Shown here: in pieces, positions 15,838-23,247 of the stretch
Position numbering within the stretch: the first letter of the stretch is position 1
How the letters are laid out: each line of letters begins with the position of its first letter
NCBI RefSeq assembly: GCF_900580675.1
Contig: NZ_UTBG01000197.1
Coordinates: 1-50,229, forward strand
DNA: 50,229 nt
Source of the DNA: Pseudomonas viridiflava
GTDB lineage: Bacteria > Pseudomonadota > Gammaproteobacteria > Pseudomonadales > Pseudomonadaceae
Direction of reading: 5' to 3'
The notes under the pieces: model-generated
Databases searched by the model: none
The model's input: the letters and a program-made list of their open reading frames with translations, nothing else
Told to the model about the DNA's origin: nothing
Translations under genes and position numbers: made by a program

Positions 15838-16404
15838 TCAAGCGCGTGGGAGGGTGACGCCGCGCTGGCCCTGGTACTTGCCGGCGCGGTCTTTGTAGGA
15901 CACTTCACAGGCCTCGTCGGACTGCAGGAACAGCATCTGTGCCACACCTTCATTGGCGTAGATTTTCGCCGGCAAGGTGGTGGTGTTGGAGAATTCCAGG
16001 GTCACGTGGCCTTCCCACTCCGGCTCGAGCGGCGTCACGTTGACGATGATGCCGCAGCGCGCGTAGGTGCTTTTACCCAGGCAGATGGTCAGCACGTCGC
16101 GAGGGATGCGGAAGAACTCCACGGTACGCGCCAGAGCGAAGGAGTTTGGCGGGATGATGCACACGTCACTCTTTACGTCGACGAAGCTTTTCTCGTCGAA
16201 GTTCTTCGGGTCGACGATCGCCGAGTTGATATTGGTGAACACCTTGAATTCGTCGGCACAGCGCACATCGTAGCCGTAGCTGGAAACCCCGTAGGAAATC
16301 ACCCGATCGTCGCCTTCACCACGAATCTGGCGCTCAACGAAGGGCTCGATCATGCCGTGCTCTTGCGCCATGCGGCGAATCCACTTGTCCGATTTGATGC
16401 TCAT
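15838..16404 (-). CDS. dcd: dCTP deaminase
   Basis: The 188-residue enzyme deaminates dCTP to dUTP and ammonia, supplying the dUMP route to thymidylate. The length and start MSIKSDKWIRRMA match the trimeric Gram-negative Dcd. Visible family blocks are SYGYDVRCADEF, FALARTVEFFRIPRDVLT, CLGKSTYARCGI and TPLEPEWEGHVTLEFSNT, which contain the conserved Ser/Arg and the catalytic Glu of the active site. The bifunctional dUTPase form is not indicated. It is divergent from the cold-shock gene across a 399-base gap. Confidence 0.96.
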   Translation of the reverse strand: MSIKSDKWIRRMAQEHGMIEPFVERQIRGEGDDRVISYGVSSYGYDVRCADEFKVFTNINSAIVDPKNFDEKSFVDVKSDVCIIPPNSFALARTVEFFRIPRDVLTICLGKSTYARCGIIVNVTPLEPEWEGHVTLEFSNTTTLPAKIYANEGVAQMLFLQSDEACEVSYKDRAGKYQGQRGVTLPRA

Positions 16405-16803
16405 GGCGGGTGTCCTGAATAGCGAGGTGGAAAAATTCTGTTGGGCATCTTACCGGGGCCGGCGTTGTGGTTCAAAGGGCCTGGGGCTTTTGTTGATGAA
16501 TGCCTGACGAATGCGCCCGCCTCTATAAGCCGCAGCCAGCGGGGCCGGGGCCAGGCGGCCGCTGCGGGCGACTGTAAATACCACCGCCAGTCACGAAAAT
16601 AGAGAAACCTTCGGAAATACCATTGGCACATCCCGGAAAAACGGTTAAGGTGACGTCACTGTGTTGCTTGTGTCACTGAGAATCTCTACACGATATGTTG
16701 AATTTCGATCCAACCATCTCCAAGAATTTTTCCTGCTCTTTGCACTCAGTCTCGGCCAGGGCTTTTCCTGAGTCGCAGTTAACTTTGTTCAAGGAGTTAC
16801 ACC
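16405..16803 (+). promoter_or_regulatory. Divergent dcd/csp intergenic region with long csp leader
   Basis: No gene was found in these 399 bases. The right part, from about 16660, is AT-richer than its surroundings and precedes the cold-shock gene. A weak promoter-like pair, TTGCTT (16664-16669) and TACACG (16687-16692) with a 17-base spacer, would give a leader of about 100 bases, as is common for cold-shock mRNAs. AAGGAG at 16791-16796 is the ribosome-binding site. The promoter call is tentative. Confidence 0.35.
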
Positions 16804-17013
16804 ATGTCTAATCGCCAAACTGGTACCGTTAAGTGGTTCAACGATGAAAAAGGCTTCGGCTTCATCACTCCACAATCCGGTGACGACCTGTTCGTTCACT
16901 TCAAAGCTATCCAATCCGACGGCTTCAAAAGCCTGAAAGAAGGCCAACAGGTTTCTTTCATCGCTACCCGCGGTCAGAAAGGCATGCAAGCTGAAGAAGT
17001 TCAAGTTATCTAA
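16804..17013 (+). CDS. Cold-shock domain protein (CspA/CapB type)
   Basis: The 69-residue protein is a single cold-shock domain. RNP1 is KGFGFI (residues 18-23) and RNP2 is LFVHF (31-35). It should bind single-stranded RNA or DNA and act as an RNA chaperone. It resembles the Pseudomonas CapB/CspD-like proteins, but several paralogues exist in the genus, so I give no symbol. A strong ribosome site is present and a perfect terminator follows. The codon use is regular and fits high expression. Confidence 0.96.
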   Translation: MSNRQTGTVKWFNDEKGFGFITPQSGDDLFVHFKAIQSDGFKSLKEGQQVSFIATRGQKGMQAEEVQVI

Positions 17014-17031
17014 CTTGTACTGACTTAGTCG

Positions 17032-17064
17032 AAAAAACCCCGCCCTTAAAAGCGGGGTTTTTTT
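17032..17064 (+). terminator. Intrinsic terminator of the cold-shock gene
   Basis: AAAAAACCCCGC (17032-17043) pairs with GCGGGGTTTTTT (starting 17052) and is followed by an uninterrupted T-run. It lies 18 bases past the stop codon. Because the stem starts with an A-run it could also work in the opposite direction, toward rpoS transcripts. Confidence 0.93.
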
Positions 17065-17127
17065 ATGCCTGGTGTTTAGCTTTACGCCAACGGAATGCCA
17101 AGCATAAAAATGTGAGAGCCGACATAG

Positions 17128-17209
17128 GTGGGAGCTGGCTTGCCTGCGATGCTGGCACCTCGGTCCTGCTGAACCGAGGCGACGCTATCGCAGGCAAGCC
17201 AGCTCCCAC
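17128..17209. repeat. Palindromic intergenic repeat between csp and rpoS
   Basis: The arms GTGGGAGCTGGCTTGCCTGC (17128-17147) and GCAGGCAAGCCAGCTCCCAC (ending 17209) match perfectly over 20 bases. An inner pair CCTCGGT/ACCGAGG is also present. It lies between the convergent csp and rpoS genes and belongs to the same class as the copy at 5061-5166. Confidence 0.88.
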
Positions 17210-17241
17210 ACAAGCCCACTCCCACATCTCATGCCATATTG

Positions 17242-18246
17242 TTACTGAAACAACGACTCACTCGACAAGCCATTCTTCTCCAGGATCTCACGCAAGCGCT
17301 TGAGCCCTTCTACCTGGATCTGCCGCACCCGCTCACGGGTCAGGCCGATCTCCAGGCCTACATCCTCCAGGGTACTGCTCTCATGGCCACGCAGGCCGAA
17401 GCGGCGAATCACCACCTCACGCTGCTTGTCCGTGAGCTCCGACAGCCACTGGTCAATGCTTTGGGAAAGATCATCGTCCTGCAACAGCTCACAGGGATCT
17501 GTAGGACGATCATCCGTCAGGGTGTCCAACAGGGTTTTATCCGAATCCGGACCCAGCGAGACGTCAACCGAAGACACCCGCTCGTTAAGACCAAGCATGC
17601 GCTTGACCTCCCCTACCGGTTTTTCCAGCAGGTTGGCGATTTCTTCGGGCGAAGGTTCATGATCGAGTTTTTGTGTCAGCTCGCGCGCTGCCCGCAGGTA
17701 GACGTTGAGCTCCTTGACCACATGGATCGGCAGCCGGATCGTACGGGTTTGATTCATGATCGCCCGTTCAATCGTCTGGCGTATCCACCAGGTGGCATAG
17801 GTAGAAAAGCGGAAACCCCGCTCCGGATCGAACTTCTCCACCGCCCGGATCAAGCCCAGGTTGCCCTCCTCGATCAGGTCCAGCAGCGACAGCCCGCGAT
17901 TGACGTAGCGTCGAGCGATTTTCACCACCAGGCGCAGGTTGCTTTCAATCATGCGTTTGCGCCCAGCCGGATCACCCTTTTGCGACAAACGCGCAAAATG
18001 GACTTCTTCTTCGGGGGTAAGCAGAGGGGAAAAGCCGATTTCATTGAGGTACAGCTGGGTCGCATCAAGCGCCCGCGTGTAATCAATGTATTTGTGTTGC
18101 TTTAACGCGGTGGAGTTCTTGGATTTGGTGCGAACTGAAGGTACAGCAGGTCCCTCATTCGACATCGATTCCGTAGCGATGTCGGTCTCCATAAGGAGAA
18201 CCTCATCGTCGATGTCAAACTCCGGCGCTTCTTTACTGAGAGCCAT
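17242..18246 (-). CDS. rpoS: RNA polymerase sigma factor RpoS
   Basis: The 334-residue sigma-70 family protein is the general stress and stationary-phase sigma factor. Region 1.2-2 includes ATQLYLNEIGFSPLLTPEEE; region 2.3-2.4 has FSTYATWWIRQTIERAIMNQ; region 3 has HVVKELNVYLRAAREL; region 4.2 has LEIGLTRERVRQIQVEGLKRL. The length matches other Pseudomonas RpoS proteins and no frameshift is visible. AAGGA precedes the ATG. nlpD is 105 bases upstream and a perfect hairpin lies in that gap. In Pseudomonas the main rpoS promoter lies within nlpD, and the same arrangement is likely here. The gene usually has fdxA and rsmZ nearby; neither is present in the 228 bases between rpoS and the csp gene. 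Confidence 0.98.
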   Translation of the reverse strand: MALSKEAPEFDIDDEVLLMETDIATESMSNEGPAVPSVRTKSKNSTALKQHKYIDYTRALDATQLYLNEIGFSPLLTPEEEVHFARLSQKGDPAGRKRMIESNLRLVVKIARRYVNRGLSLLDLIEEGNLGLIRAVEKFDPERGFRFSTYATWWIRQTIERAIMNQTRTIRLPIHVVKELNVYLRAARELTQKLDHEPSPEEIANLLEKPVGEVKRMLGLNERVSSVDVSLGPDSDKTLLDTLTDDRPTDPCELLQDDDLSQSIDQWLSELTDKQREVVIRRFGLRGHESSTLEDVGLEIGLTRERVRQIQVEGLKRLREILEKNGLSSESLFQ

Positions 18247-18311
18247 TGTTATAGTCCTTTGGTGAGTTCGACCTCAAGCTCAAGCGACGCCTTTATCCCT
18301 GGCAACGCTGG

Positions 18312-18341
18312 AGCCTGTTCCTTCTACGCTAGGAACAGGCT
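18312..18341 (-). promoter_or_regulatory. Perfect stem-loop in the nlpD-rpoS gap
   Basis: AGCCTGTTCCT (18312-18322) and AGGAACAGGCT (18331-18341) form an 11-bp perfect stem around an eight-base loop. No T-run follows on either strand, so simple termination is unlikely. It begins 66 bases upstream of the rpoS start codon and falls in the rpoS mRNA leader if transcription starts within nlpD. A role in mRNA processing, stability or translational control is a guess. Confidence 0.55.
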
Positions 18342-18351
18342 GTGCAACACA

Positions 18352-19188
18352 TCAACGACGGGGTAGGAATTGCAGCGGATCTACAGGTTTCCCTTGGCGG
18401 CGAATCTCAAAGTGCAGTTTCACCCGGTCCGTACCAGTTGACCCCATTTCGGCAATTGTCTGTCCGACTTTGACCTGCTGCCCCTCCCGAACCAACAGTC
18501 TACGGTTGTGACCGTAGGCACTGACGTAGGTATCGCTGTGTTTGATGATGACCAGCTCGCCGTAGCCCCGTAAACCACTCCCGGCGTACACCACTGTCCC
18601 ATCAGACGCAGCTAAAACAGGCTGTCCCAAATCCCCGGCGATATCAATGCCTTTATTCAAACTACCGTTTGAAGAGAATTTTCCAATCAACACCCCGTTT
18701 GAAGGCCACCCCCAACCGGTCGGCGCAGGCCCTGCAGGTGGCAGCGGCGCGGCTGCCGGCTTGCTCGCAGCAGTAGGCGCAGCGGTGCCTGCAGGCCGGG
18801 TAATGATGGTGGTTCGGCTCGAAGACGAAGGCGAAGAACCGGTGTTTGTCACAACTGTCGTAGGCGTTGAACCGGTGCGCCCGTCGAAGCGAATGGTCTG
18901 ACCCGGGTGGATGGTGTAAGGCACCGGAATATTGTTACGCGCTGCAAGGGCCTTGTAGTCCCAGCCATAACGGAAGGCGATGGAGAACATCGTATCGCCC
19001 TTGCGCACCACATATTGCCCGGTGGTGACCGTTGGCTTCTGCGGGGCCGCGCTATTGCGGTCAACCACCCGTGCGCCGCTGCTTGGCGAGCTGGAGCACG
19101 CCGCCAACAGGGAACTCAAGACAAGGCCAAGCACCAGTCGCTGAAAGCTTGTTTTACTCATACGCTGCGCAAGACCTGTGAGACTCAC
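18352..19188 (-). CDS. nlpD: NlpD-like lipoprotein, LysM and degenerate M23 domains
   Basis: The 278-residue protein is an outer-membrane lipoprotein: the signal region ends in LLAAC. A LysM domain follows (YVVRKGDTMFSIAFRYG to IHPGQTIRF), then a Ser/Thr/Ala/Pro linker, then an M23/LytM domain. The zinc site looks degenerate: the first ligand motif reads NKGIDIAG without the usual His, and the final H-x-H is KLHFEIR with only one His. Such EnvC/NlpD-type domains activate cell-wall amidases rather than cut peptidoglycan. I chose the GTG at 19188 because GGGAG lies at the right distance; an ATG at 19161 has no visible ribosome site. It probably carries the rpoS promoter inside its reading frame. 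Confidence 0.9.
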   Translation of the reverse strand: MSLTGLAQRMSKTSFQRLVLGLVLSSLLAACSSSPSSGARVVDRNSAAPQKPTVTTGQYVVRKGDTMFSIAFRYGWDYKALAARNNIPVPYTIHPGQTIRFDGRTGSTPTTVVTNTGSSPSSSSRTTIITRPAGTAAPTAASKPAAAPLPPAGPAPTGWGWPSNGVLIGKFSSNGSLNKGIDIAGDLGQPVLAASDGTVVYAGSGLRGYGELVIIKHSDTYVSAYGHNRRLLVREGQQVKVGQTIAEMGSTGTDRVKLHFEIRRQGKPVDPLQFLPRR

Positions 19189-19396
19189 CCGCCGCTCCCT
19201 TTGTGGTGGCTGAACATGAACGCCTGTATCAGGCTTGAAATATGACGCAAGTATAACTGGGCATTGGGTTTTTACCGGCACACGACTGAAACGAAAAATT
19301 CATCGTATTCAAGTACGCCGCGAATCATGTTGACTCGATAGACCCCGCCGTAAGACACATCCTCACTGGCAGAATTCACTGCGGGTGCACAAATGA

Positions 19397-20074
19397 TCAG
19401 GCCAGCGGGCCGTTAAGCAACGGCACAAAGCGCACCGCCCCCAGCACGTGCCGGGAAAACCCGTCGTCCTCACGGATAATGAGCATCAATTGTTGCACTT
19501 CGCCGGAACCCACCGGGATGACCAGCCGGCCGCCGGGCGCCAATTGATCGAGCAATGCCTGCGGGACATCAGTGGCCACCGCCGTAACGATGATGCCGTT
19601 GTAGGGCGCAAGCGCCGGCCAGCCTTCCCAGCCATCGCCCCAGCGGAACACCACATTGCGCAGGTTCAACTCCACCAGGCGTTCCTTGGCGCGGTCTTGC
19701 AGCACCTTGATGCGCTCCACCGAGAACACCCGCTCCACCAGTTGCGCCAGCACGGCCGTCTGGTAACCGGAGCCGGTGCCGATTTCCAGAACCTTGTCCA
19801 ACGGCCCCGCCGCCAGCAGCAGCTCGCTCATGCGCGCAACCATGTAGGGCTGGGAGATGGTCTGGTTATGGCCGATCGGCAATGCCGTGTCTTCATAGGC
19901 GCGGTGCGCCAGGGCTTCATCGACAAACAGATGCCGAGGCGTACGCCGGATCACTTCCAGCACCTGGGCGTTGGACAAGCCTTCTTCGTACAGGCGCTGG
20001 ATCAAACGCTCGCGGGTACGCTGGGAGGTCATCCCGATACCCCGGCGCAGCAGGTCGTCTTTTTCACGAGCCAT
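19397..20074 (-). CDS. pcm: Protein-L-isoaspartate O-methyltransferase
   Basis: This SAM-dependent enzyme methylates isoaspartyl residues in damaged proteins to start their repair. The family block PIGHNQTISQPYMVARM and SAM motif I, VLEIGTGSGYQTAVLAQL, are clear, with RLVIPVGSGEVQQL near the C-terminus. With the ATG at 20074 it has 225 residues; that codon overlaps the surE stop (ATGA) and has GAGGA upstream. An internal ATG at 20032 would give the 211-residue form common in databases and cannot be excluded. The order surE-pcm-nlpD-rpoS is a conserved stress and maintenance cluster. Confidence 0.93.
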   Translation of the reverse strand: MAREKDDLLRRGIGMTSQRTRERLIQRLYEEGLSNAQVLEVIRRTPRHLFVDEALAHRAYEDTALPIGHNQTISQPYMVARMSELLLAAGPLDKVLEIGTGSGYQTAVLAQLVERVFSVERIKVLQDRAKERLVELNLRNVVFRWGDGWEGWPALAPYNGIIVTAVATDVPQALLDQLAPGGRLVIPVGSGEVQQLMLIIREDDGFSRHVLGAVRFVPLLNGPLA

Positions 20075-20823
20075 CAGCGCAGGTCCTCCAGCCATCCATC
20101 GAGACTACTGAAGGCATCACTGAAGGTGCGATCAAGTTGCAACGGGGTAATCGAAACATAACCTTGCATCACCGCATGAAAGTCCGTGCCCGGGCCGCCG
20201 TCTTCAGCATCGCCCGCCGCAGCGATCCAATAACCCTCCTTGCCGCGCGGGTCGACCACCTTCATCGGCGGCTTCGCGCGGGCGCGATGGCCCAGGCGCG
20301 TGAGCTGGATGCCGCGAATATGGTCGAGGGGCAAGTTGGGAATATTGACGTTGAGCACCGTGCGCGGTGGCAGGTTCAGGGAGCCATGGGCCTCCACCAG
20401 CTTGCGCGCGAAATACGCGGCGGTCGGCAGGTTATCCAATTGGCGCGAAGCAAACGAAAACGCGAACGCGGTGCGCCCCAGGAAGCGCCCTTCGAGGGCC
20501 GCCGCCACGGTACCGGAATACAGCACGTCATCGCCCAGGTTGGCACCGAGGTTGATGCCCGACACCACAATGTCCGGCTCCTGCTCCAACAAGCTGTTGA
20601 TTGCCAGGTGCACGCAGTCGGTGGGGGTGCCGTTCACGCTGATAAAGCCGTTGGCCAGCACCTGCGGGTGCAACGGACGGTCGAGCGTCAGCGAACTGCT
20701 GGCGCCGCTCTTGTCCTGGTCGGGGGCAACCACCACGCACTCGGCATAATCCTGCAGCGCAGCATAGAGCGCGGCAAGACCGGGTGCGGTGGCACCGTCA
20801 TCGTTTGATATCAGAATACGCAT
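20074..20823 (-). CDS. surE: 5-prime/3-prime-nucleotidase SurE
   Basis: The 249-residue metal-dependent phosphatase acts on nucleoside monophosphates and helps survival in stationary phase. The signature MRILISNDDGATAPG holds the metal ligands D8 and D9; further family motifs are DKSGASSSLTL, NGTPTDCVHLA and VSGINLGANLGDDVLYSGTV. The gene overlaps truD upstream by 13 bases and pcm downstream by three, so it is part of a tightly coupled operon. Confidence 0.97.
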   Translation of the reverse strand: MRILISNDDGATAPGLAALYAALQDYAECVVVAPDQDKSGASSSLTLDRPLHPQVLANGFISVNGTPTDCVHLAINSLLEQEPDIVVSGINLGANLGDDVLYSGTVAAALEGRFLGRTAFAFSFASRQLDNLPTAAYFARKLVEAHGSLNLPPRTVLNVNIPNLPLDHIRGIQLTRLGHRARAKPPMKVVDPRGKEGYWIAAAGDAEDGGPGTDFHAVMQGYVSITPLQLDRTFSDAFSSLDGWLEDLR

Positions 20824-21869
20824 GGGTTGTCCGTCTGCCCCACCGGCACCAGATCAACAAGCTCGCGCACCAAGACAGTGGCGAAGCATCCGGCCGGCAG
20901 GACGAATTCCAATTGCAGAATGTCCAGCGACGGATAATGCCACGTCAACCCGCCAATGGGCAGTCGCAGAATGCGACGTTCCTGGCTCATGCCGGCATTC
21001 ACCAGCCAATCGCGCAGGTCGGCTTCACTGGCGGCAACCGCTTGTTCCAGTTCAAAGGTGGCGCCCGTCGCCGGCGAGTCGCCCTCGCCCCACTGCGGGC
21101 CAGTGGGGTGCAGGTCAAGAATCGCAAGGCGCGGGTCGCTGCACTCAACCTCACCGGCCGGGAAAAAACTGCGGCTGTCGGTGAATGCCAGCAAGTCGCC
21201 AACCTGGGCGCGCTGCCAGGAACCATCGGCCACCCGTGCCGCCAACACTTTATTGAACAAGTAACTGCGCGCGGTGGACAGCAATCGCGACCGCACGTTG
21301 CGCTGCTCCGGCAAAGCCTTGCGGGCGGCCCACTCGCGGGCGTCGGTGACATTGCCACCGTTGTGCCCGAAACGCTGGGCGCCGAAGTAGTTCGGGATGC
21401 CATGCTGTGCAATCAGCCGCAAGCGCGCGTCGATGGCGGCGGTGTCGCCGGCAAACTGAGTCAGGCGCAAGGTGAAGCCGTTGGCCGAATGTGCACCACG
21501 TTGCAGCTTGCGTTTATGCCGGCCGGTCTTGAGGATCTTGAGCGTATCGTTTTGCGCGCCACTCATGTCCGGGTCCGCCTTGCCCGGCAGTTGCACGCTG
21601 AACCATTGGCGGGTCAACGCCTGGCGGTCCTTGAGCCCGGCATAGCTGACGGTGCGCAACGGCACACCGGCGGCCTTGGCGATCCGGCGCGCCGCTTCTT
21701 CAGTATTCAGGCCGCGCTTTTCCACCCACAGCCACAGGTGTTCACCCTCGCCACTGAGCGGGATGTCGAGCACCTCGTCGACCTGGAAATCTTCAGCCGT
21801 GGCCTTCAGGACCGCGCTGCCCAAGGCCTCGCCGTAGGCACGCGGGCCCAGCAGTTGCAGGTCATTCAT
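20811..21869 (-). CDS. truD: tRNA pseudouridine(13) synthase TruD
   Basis: The 352-residue enzyme converts U13 of some tRNAs, such as tRNA-Glu, to pseudouridine. The catalytic Asp is D81 in VSYAGLKDRQALTRQWFS. The motifs NYFGAQRFGHNGGNV and TLKILKTGRHKRKLQRG are also family hallmarks, and the TRUD insertion region is present. It overlaps ispF by four bases at its start and runs 13 bases into surE. Confidence 0.97.
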   Translation of the reverse strand: MNDLQLLGPRAYGEALGSAVLKATAEDFQVDEVLDIPLSGEGEHLWLWVEKRGLNTEEAARRIAKAAGVPLRTVSYAGLKDRQALTRQWFSVQLPGKADPDMSGAQNDTLKILKTGRHKRKLQRGAHSANGFTLRLTQFAGDTAAIDARLRLIAQHGIPNYFGAQRFGHNGGNVTDAREWAARKALPEQRNVRSRLLSTARSYLFNKVLAARVADGSWQRAQVGDLLAFTDSRSFFPAGEVECSDPRLAILDLHPTGPQWGEGDSPATGATFELEQAVAASEADLRDWLVNAGMSQERRILRLPIGGLTWHYPSLDILQLEFVLPAGCFATVLVRELVDLVPVGQTDNPCVF

Positions 21870-22339
21870 GCGCGCAGCAACAAGGCGACGGAGTGCACCG
21901 CAATGCCCTCTTCCCGACCGGTAAACCCGAGCTTTTCGGTGGTGGTGGCTTTCACGTTGACTTGATCCAATTCAATTTGCAGGTCTGCGGCAATCAGCGC
22001 GCGCATCGCTTCGATGTGCGGGGCCATTTTCGGCGCCTGGGCCACGATGGTGTTGTCGACGTTGCCGACCTTCCAGCCCTTGGCGTGGATCAGGCCAACC
22101 ACATGGCGCAGCAATACGCGGCTGTCCGCGCCCTTGAAGGTAGGGTCGGTGTCAGGAAAGTGCTTGCCGATATCGCCCAACGCCGCTGCGCCGAGCAAGG
22201 CATCACTCAAGGCATGCAGCACAACATCGCCATCGGAGTGAGCCAGCAACCCATGGTGGTGCGCAATACGAACGCCGCCCAGGGTGATGAAATCGCCTTC
22301 AGCGAAACGGTGCACATCGTAGCCGTGGCCAATACGCAT
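21866..22339 (-). CDS. ispF: 2-C-methyl-D-erythritol 2,4-cyclodiphosphate synthase
   Basis: The 157-residue zinc enzyme catalyses the fifth step of the non-mevalonate isoprenoid pathway. D8 and H10 in MRIGHGYDVHRF are metal ligands, with HSDGDVVLHALSDALLG further on and a C-terminal FTGREEGIAVHSVALL. The N-terminus is the canonical one, so the start at 22339 is firm. That ATG follows directly on the T-run of an upstream terminator, leaving no room for a normal Shine-Dalgarno site. Overlap with truD suggests the ispF-truD-surE-pcm operon starts here. IspD, the third pathway enzyme, is 3 kb away at 25480. Confidence 0.97.
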   Translation of the reverse strand: MRIGHGYDVHRFAEGDFITLGGVRIAHHHGLLAHSDGDVVLHALSDALLGAAALGDIGKHFPDTDPTFKGADSRVLLRHVVGLIHAKGWKVGNVDNTIVAQAPKMAPHIEAMRALIAADLQIELDQVNVKATTTEKLGFTGREEGIAVHSVALLLRA

Positions 22340-22369
22340 AAAAAAACGCCCCGATTTAATTCAGGGCGT
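22340..22369 (-). terminator. Terminator abutting the ispF start codon
   Basis: On the minus strand, ACGCCC pairs with GGGCGT around an eleven-base AT-rich loop, followed by seven T residues at 22346-22340. The next base is the A of the ispF ATG. It lies about 25 bases after the fghA stop and should end the adhC-fghA transcript. Its placement means that read-through transcripts would fold the only G-rich stretch before ispF. Confidence 0.87.
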
Positions 22370-22393
22370 GATTCTACCTACTTTTGCCTCACA

Positions 22394-23239
22394 TTAACCG
22401 AGCAAAGCACGACCATGGTGTCGCAAATGGTCTTCGATGAAGCTGGCGATAAAGAAGTAGCTGTGGTCATAGCCGGGCTGCAGGCGCAGTTCCAGCGGAT
22501 GGCCGGCCGCCTTGGCCGCCTGCAGCAGCGCTTCAGGCTTGAGCTGCACGGCGAGGAAGTCGTCGCGGTCGCCCTGATCCACCAGCAACGGCAGCTTTTC
22601 CGCGGCTTCGCCGATCAGCACGCAGGCGTCCCATTCGCGCCATTTGGCGCGTTCTTCGCCCAGGTATCGGGAGAAGGCTTTCTGGCCCCACGGGCAATCC
22701 ATCGGGTTGGTAATGGGCGAAAACGCCGACACCGACAGGTAGCGCCCCGGGTTGCGCAAGGCACACACCAGCGCACCGTGGCCGCCCATGGAGTGGCCGC
22801 TGATGCCGCGCTTACCTGAAGCAGGGAAATGCGCTTCAACCAGTGTCGGCAATTCCTGCACCACGTAGTCATGCATCCGATAGTGCTTGGCCCAGGGTTC
22901 CTGCGTGGCGTTCAAATAGAAGCCGGCGCCCAGGCCGAAATCCCAGGCGTTGTCCGGGTCATCCGGCACACCTGGCCCACGCGGACTGGTGTCCGGTGCA
23001 ACGATGATCAACCCCAGCTCGGCGGCCATGCGCTGGGCGCCGGCCTTCTGCATGAAGTTCTCATCGGTGCAGGTCAACCCGGACAGCCAATACAGCACCG
23101 GCAGCTTGCCGCCCTGCTCCGCTTGCGGCGGCAGGTAGACGGCGAAGGTCATGTCGCAACCCAGCACATCGGAGTGGTGCTTGTAGCGTTTATGCCAGCC
23201 GCCGAAGCTCTTCTGGCAGGACAGATTTTCCAGGCTCAT
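22394..23239 (-). CDS. fghA: S-formylglutathione hydrolase
   Basis: The 281-residue serine esterase hydrolyses S-formylglutathione to formate and glutathione, the second step of formaldehyde detoxification. The nucleophile is S150 in GISGHSMGGHGAL; the family blocks WLSGLTCTDENFMQKAG and PDTSPRG are present, and the C-terminal GYDHSYFFIASF carries the catalytic His. It follows adhC with an eight-base gap and is cotranscribed with it. Confidence 0.97.
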   Translation of the reverse strand: MSLENLSCQKSFGGWHKRYKHHSDVLGCDMTFAVYLPPQAEQGGKLPVLYWLSGLTCTDENFMQKAGAQRMAAELGLIIVAPDTSPRGPGVPDDPDNAWDFGLGAGFYLNATQEPWAKHYRMHDYVVQELPTLVEAHFPASGKRGISGHSMGGHGALVCALRNPGRYLSVSAFSPITNPMDCPWGQKAFSRYLGEERAKWREWDACVLIGEAAEKLPLLVDQGDRDDFLAVQLKPEALLQAAKAAGHPLELRLQPGYDHSYFFIASFIEDHLRHHGRALLG

Positions 23240-23247
23240 GGGCGACC

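Noticed and set aside
16401..16631. 76-codon minus-strand frame upstream of dcd
   Set aside because: It lies in the dcd/csp gap, overlaps the dcd start, has no convincing ribosome site and no familiar sequence.
17014..17241. Possible rsmZ small RNA downstream of rpoS
   Set aside because: No series of GGA-bearing hairpins or matching terminator was seen; the space is taken by the csp terminator and a palindrome.
18352..19188. Active M23 endopeptidase in NlpD
   Set aside because: At least two of the usual zinc-binding histidines are replaced, so an amidase-activator role fits better than catalysis.
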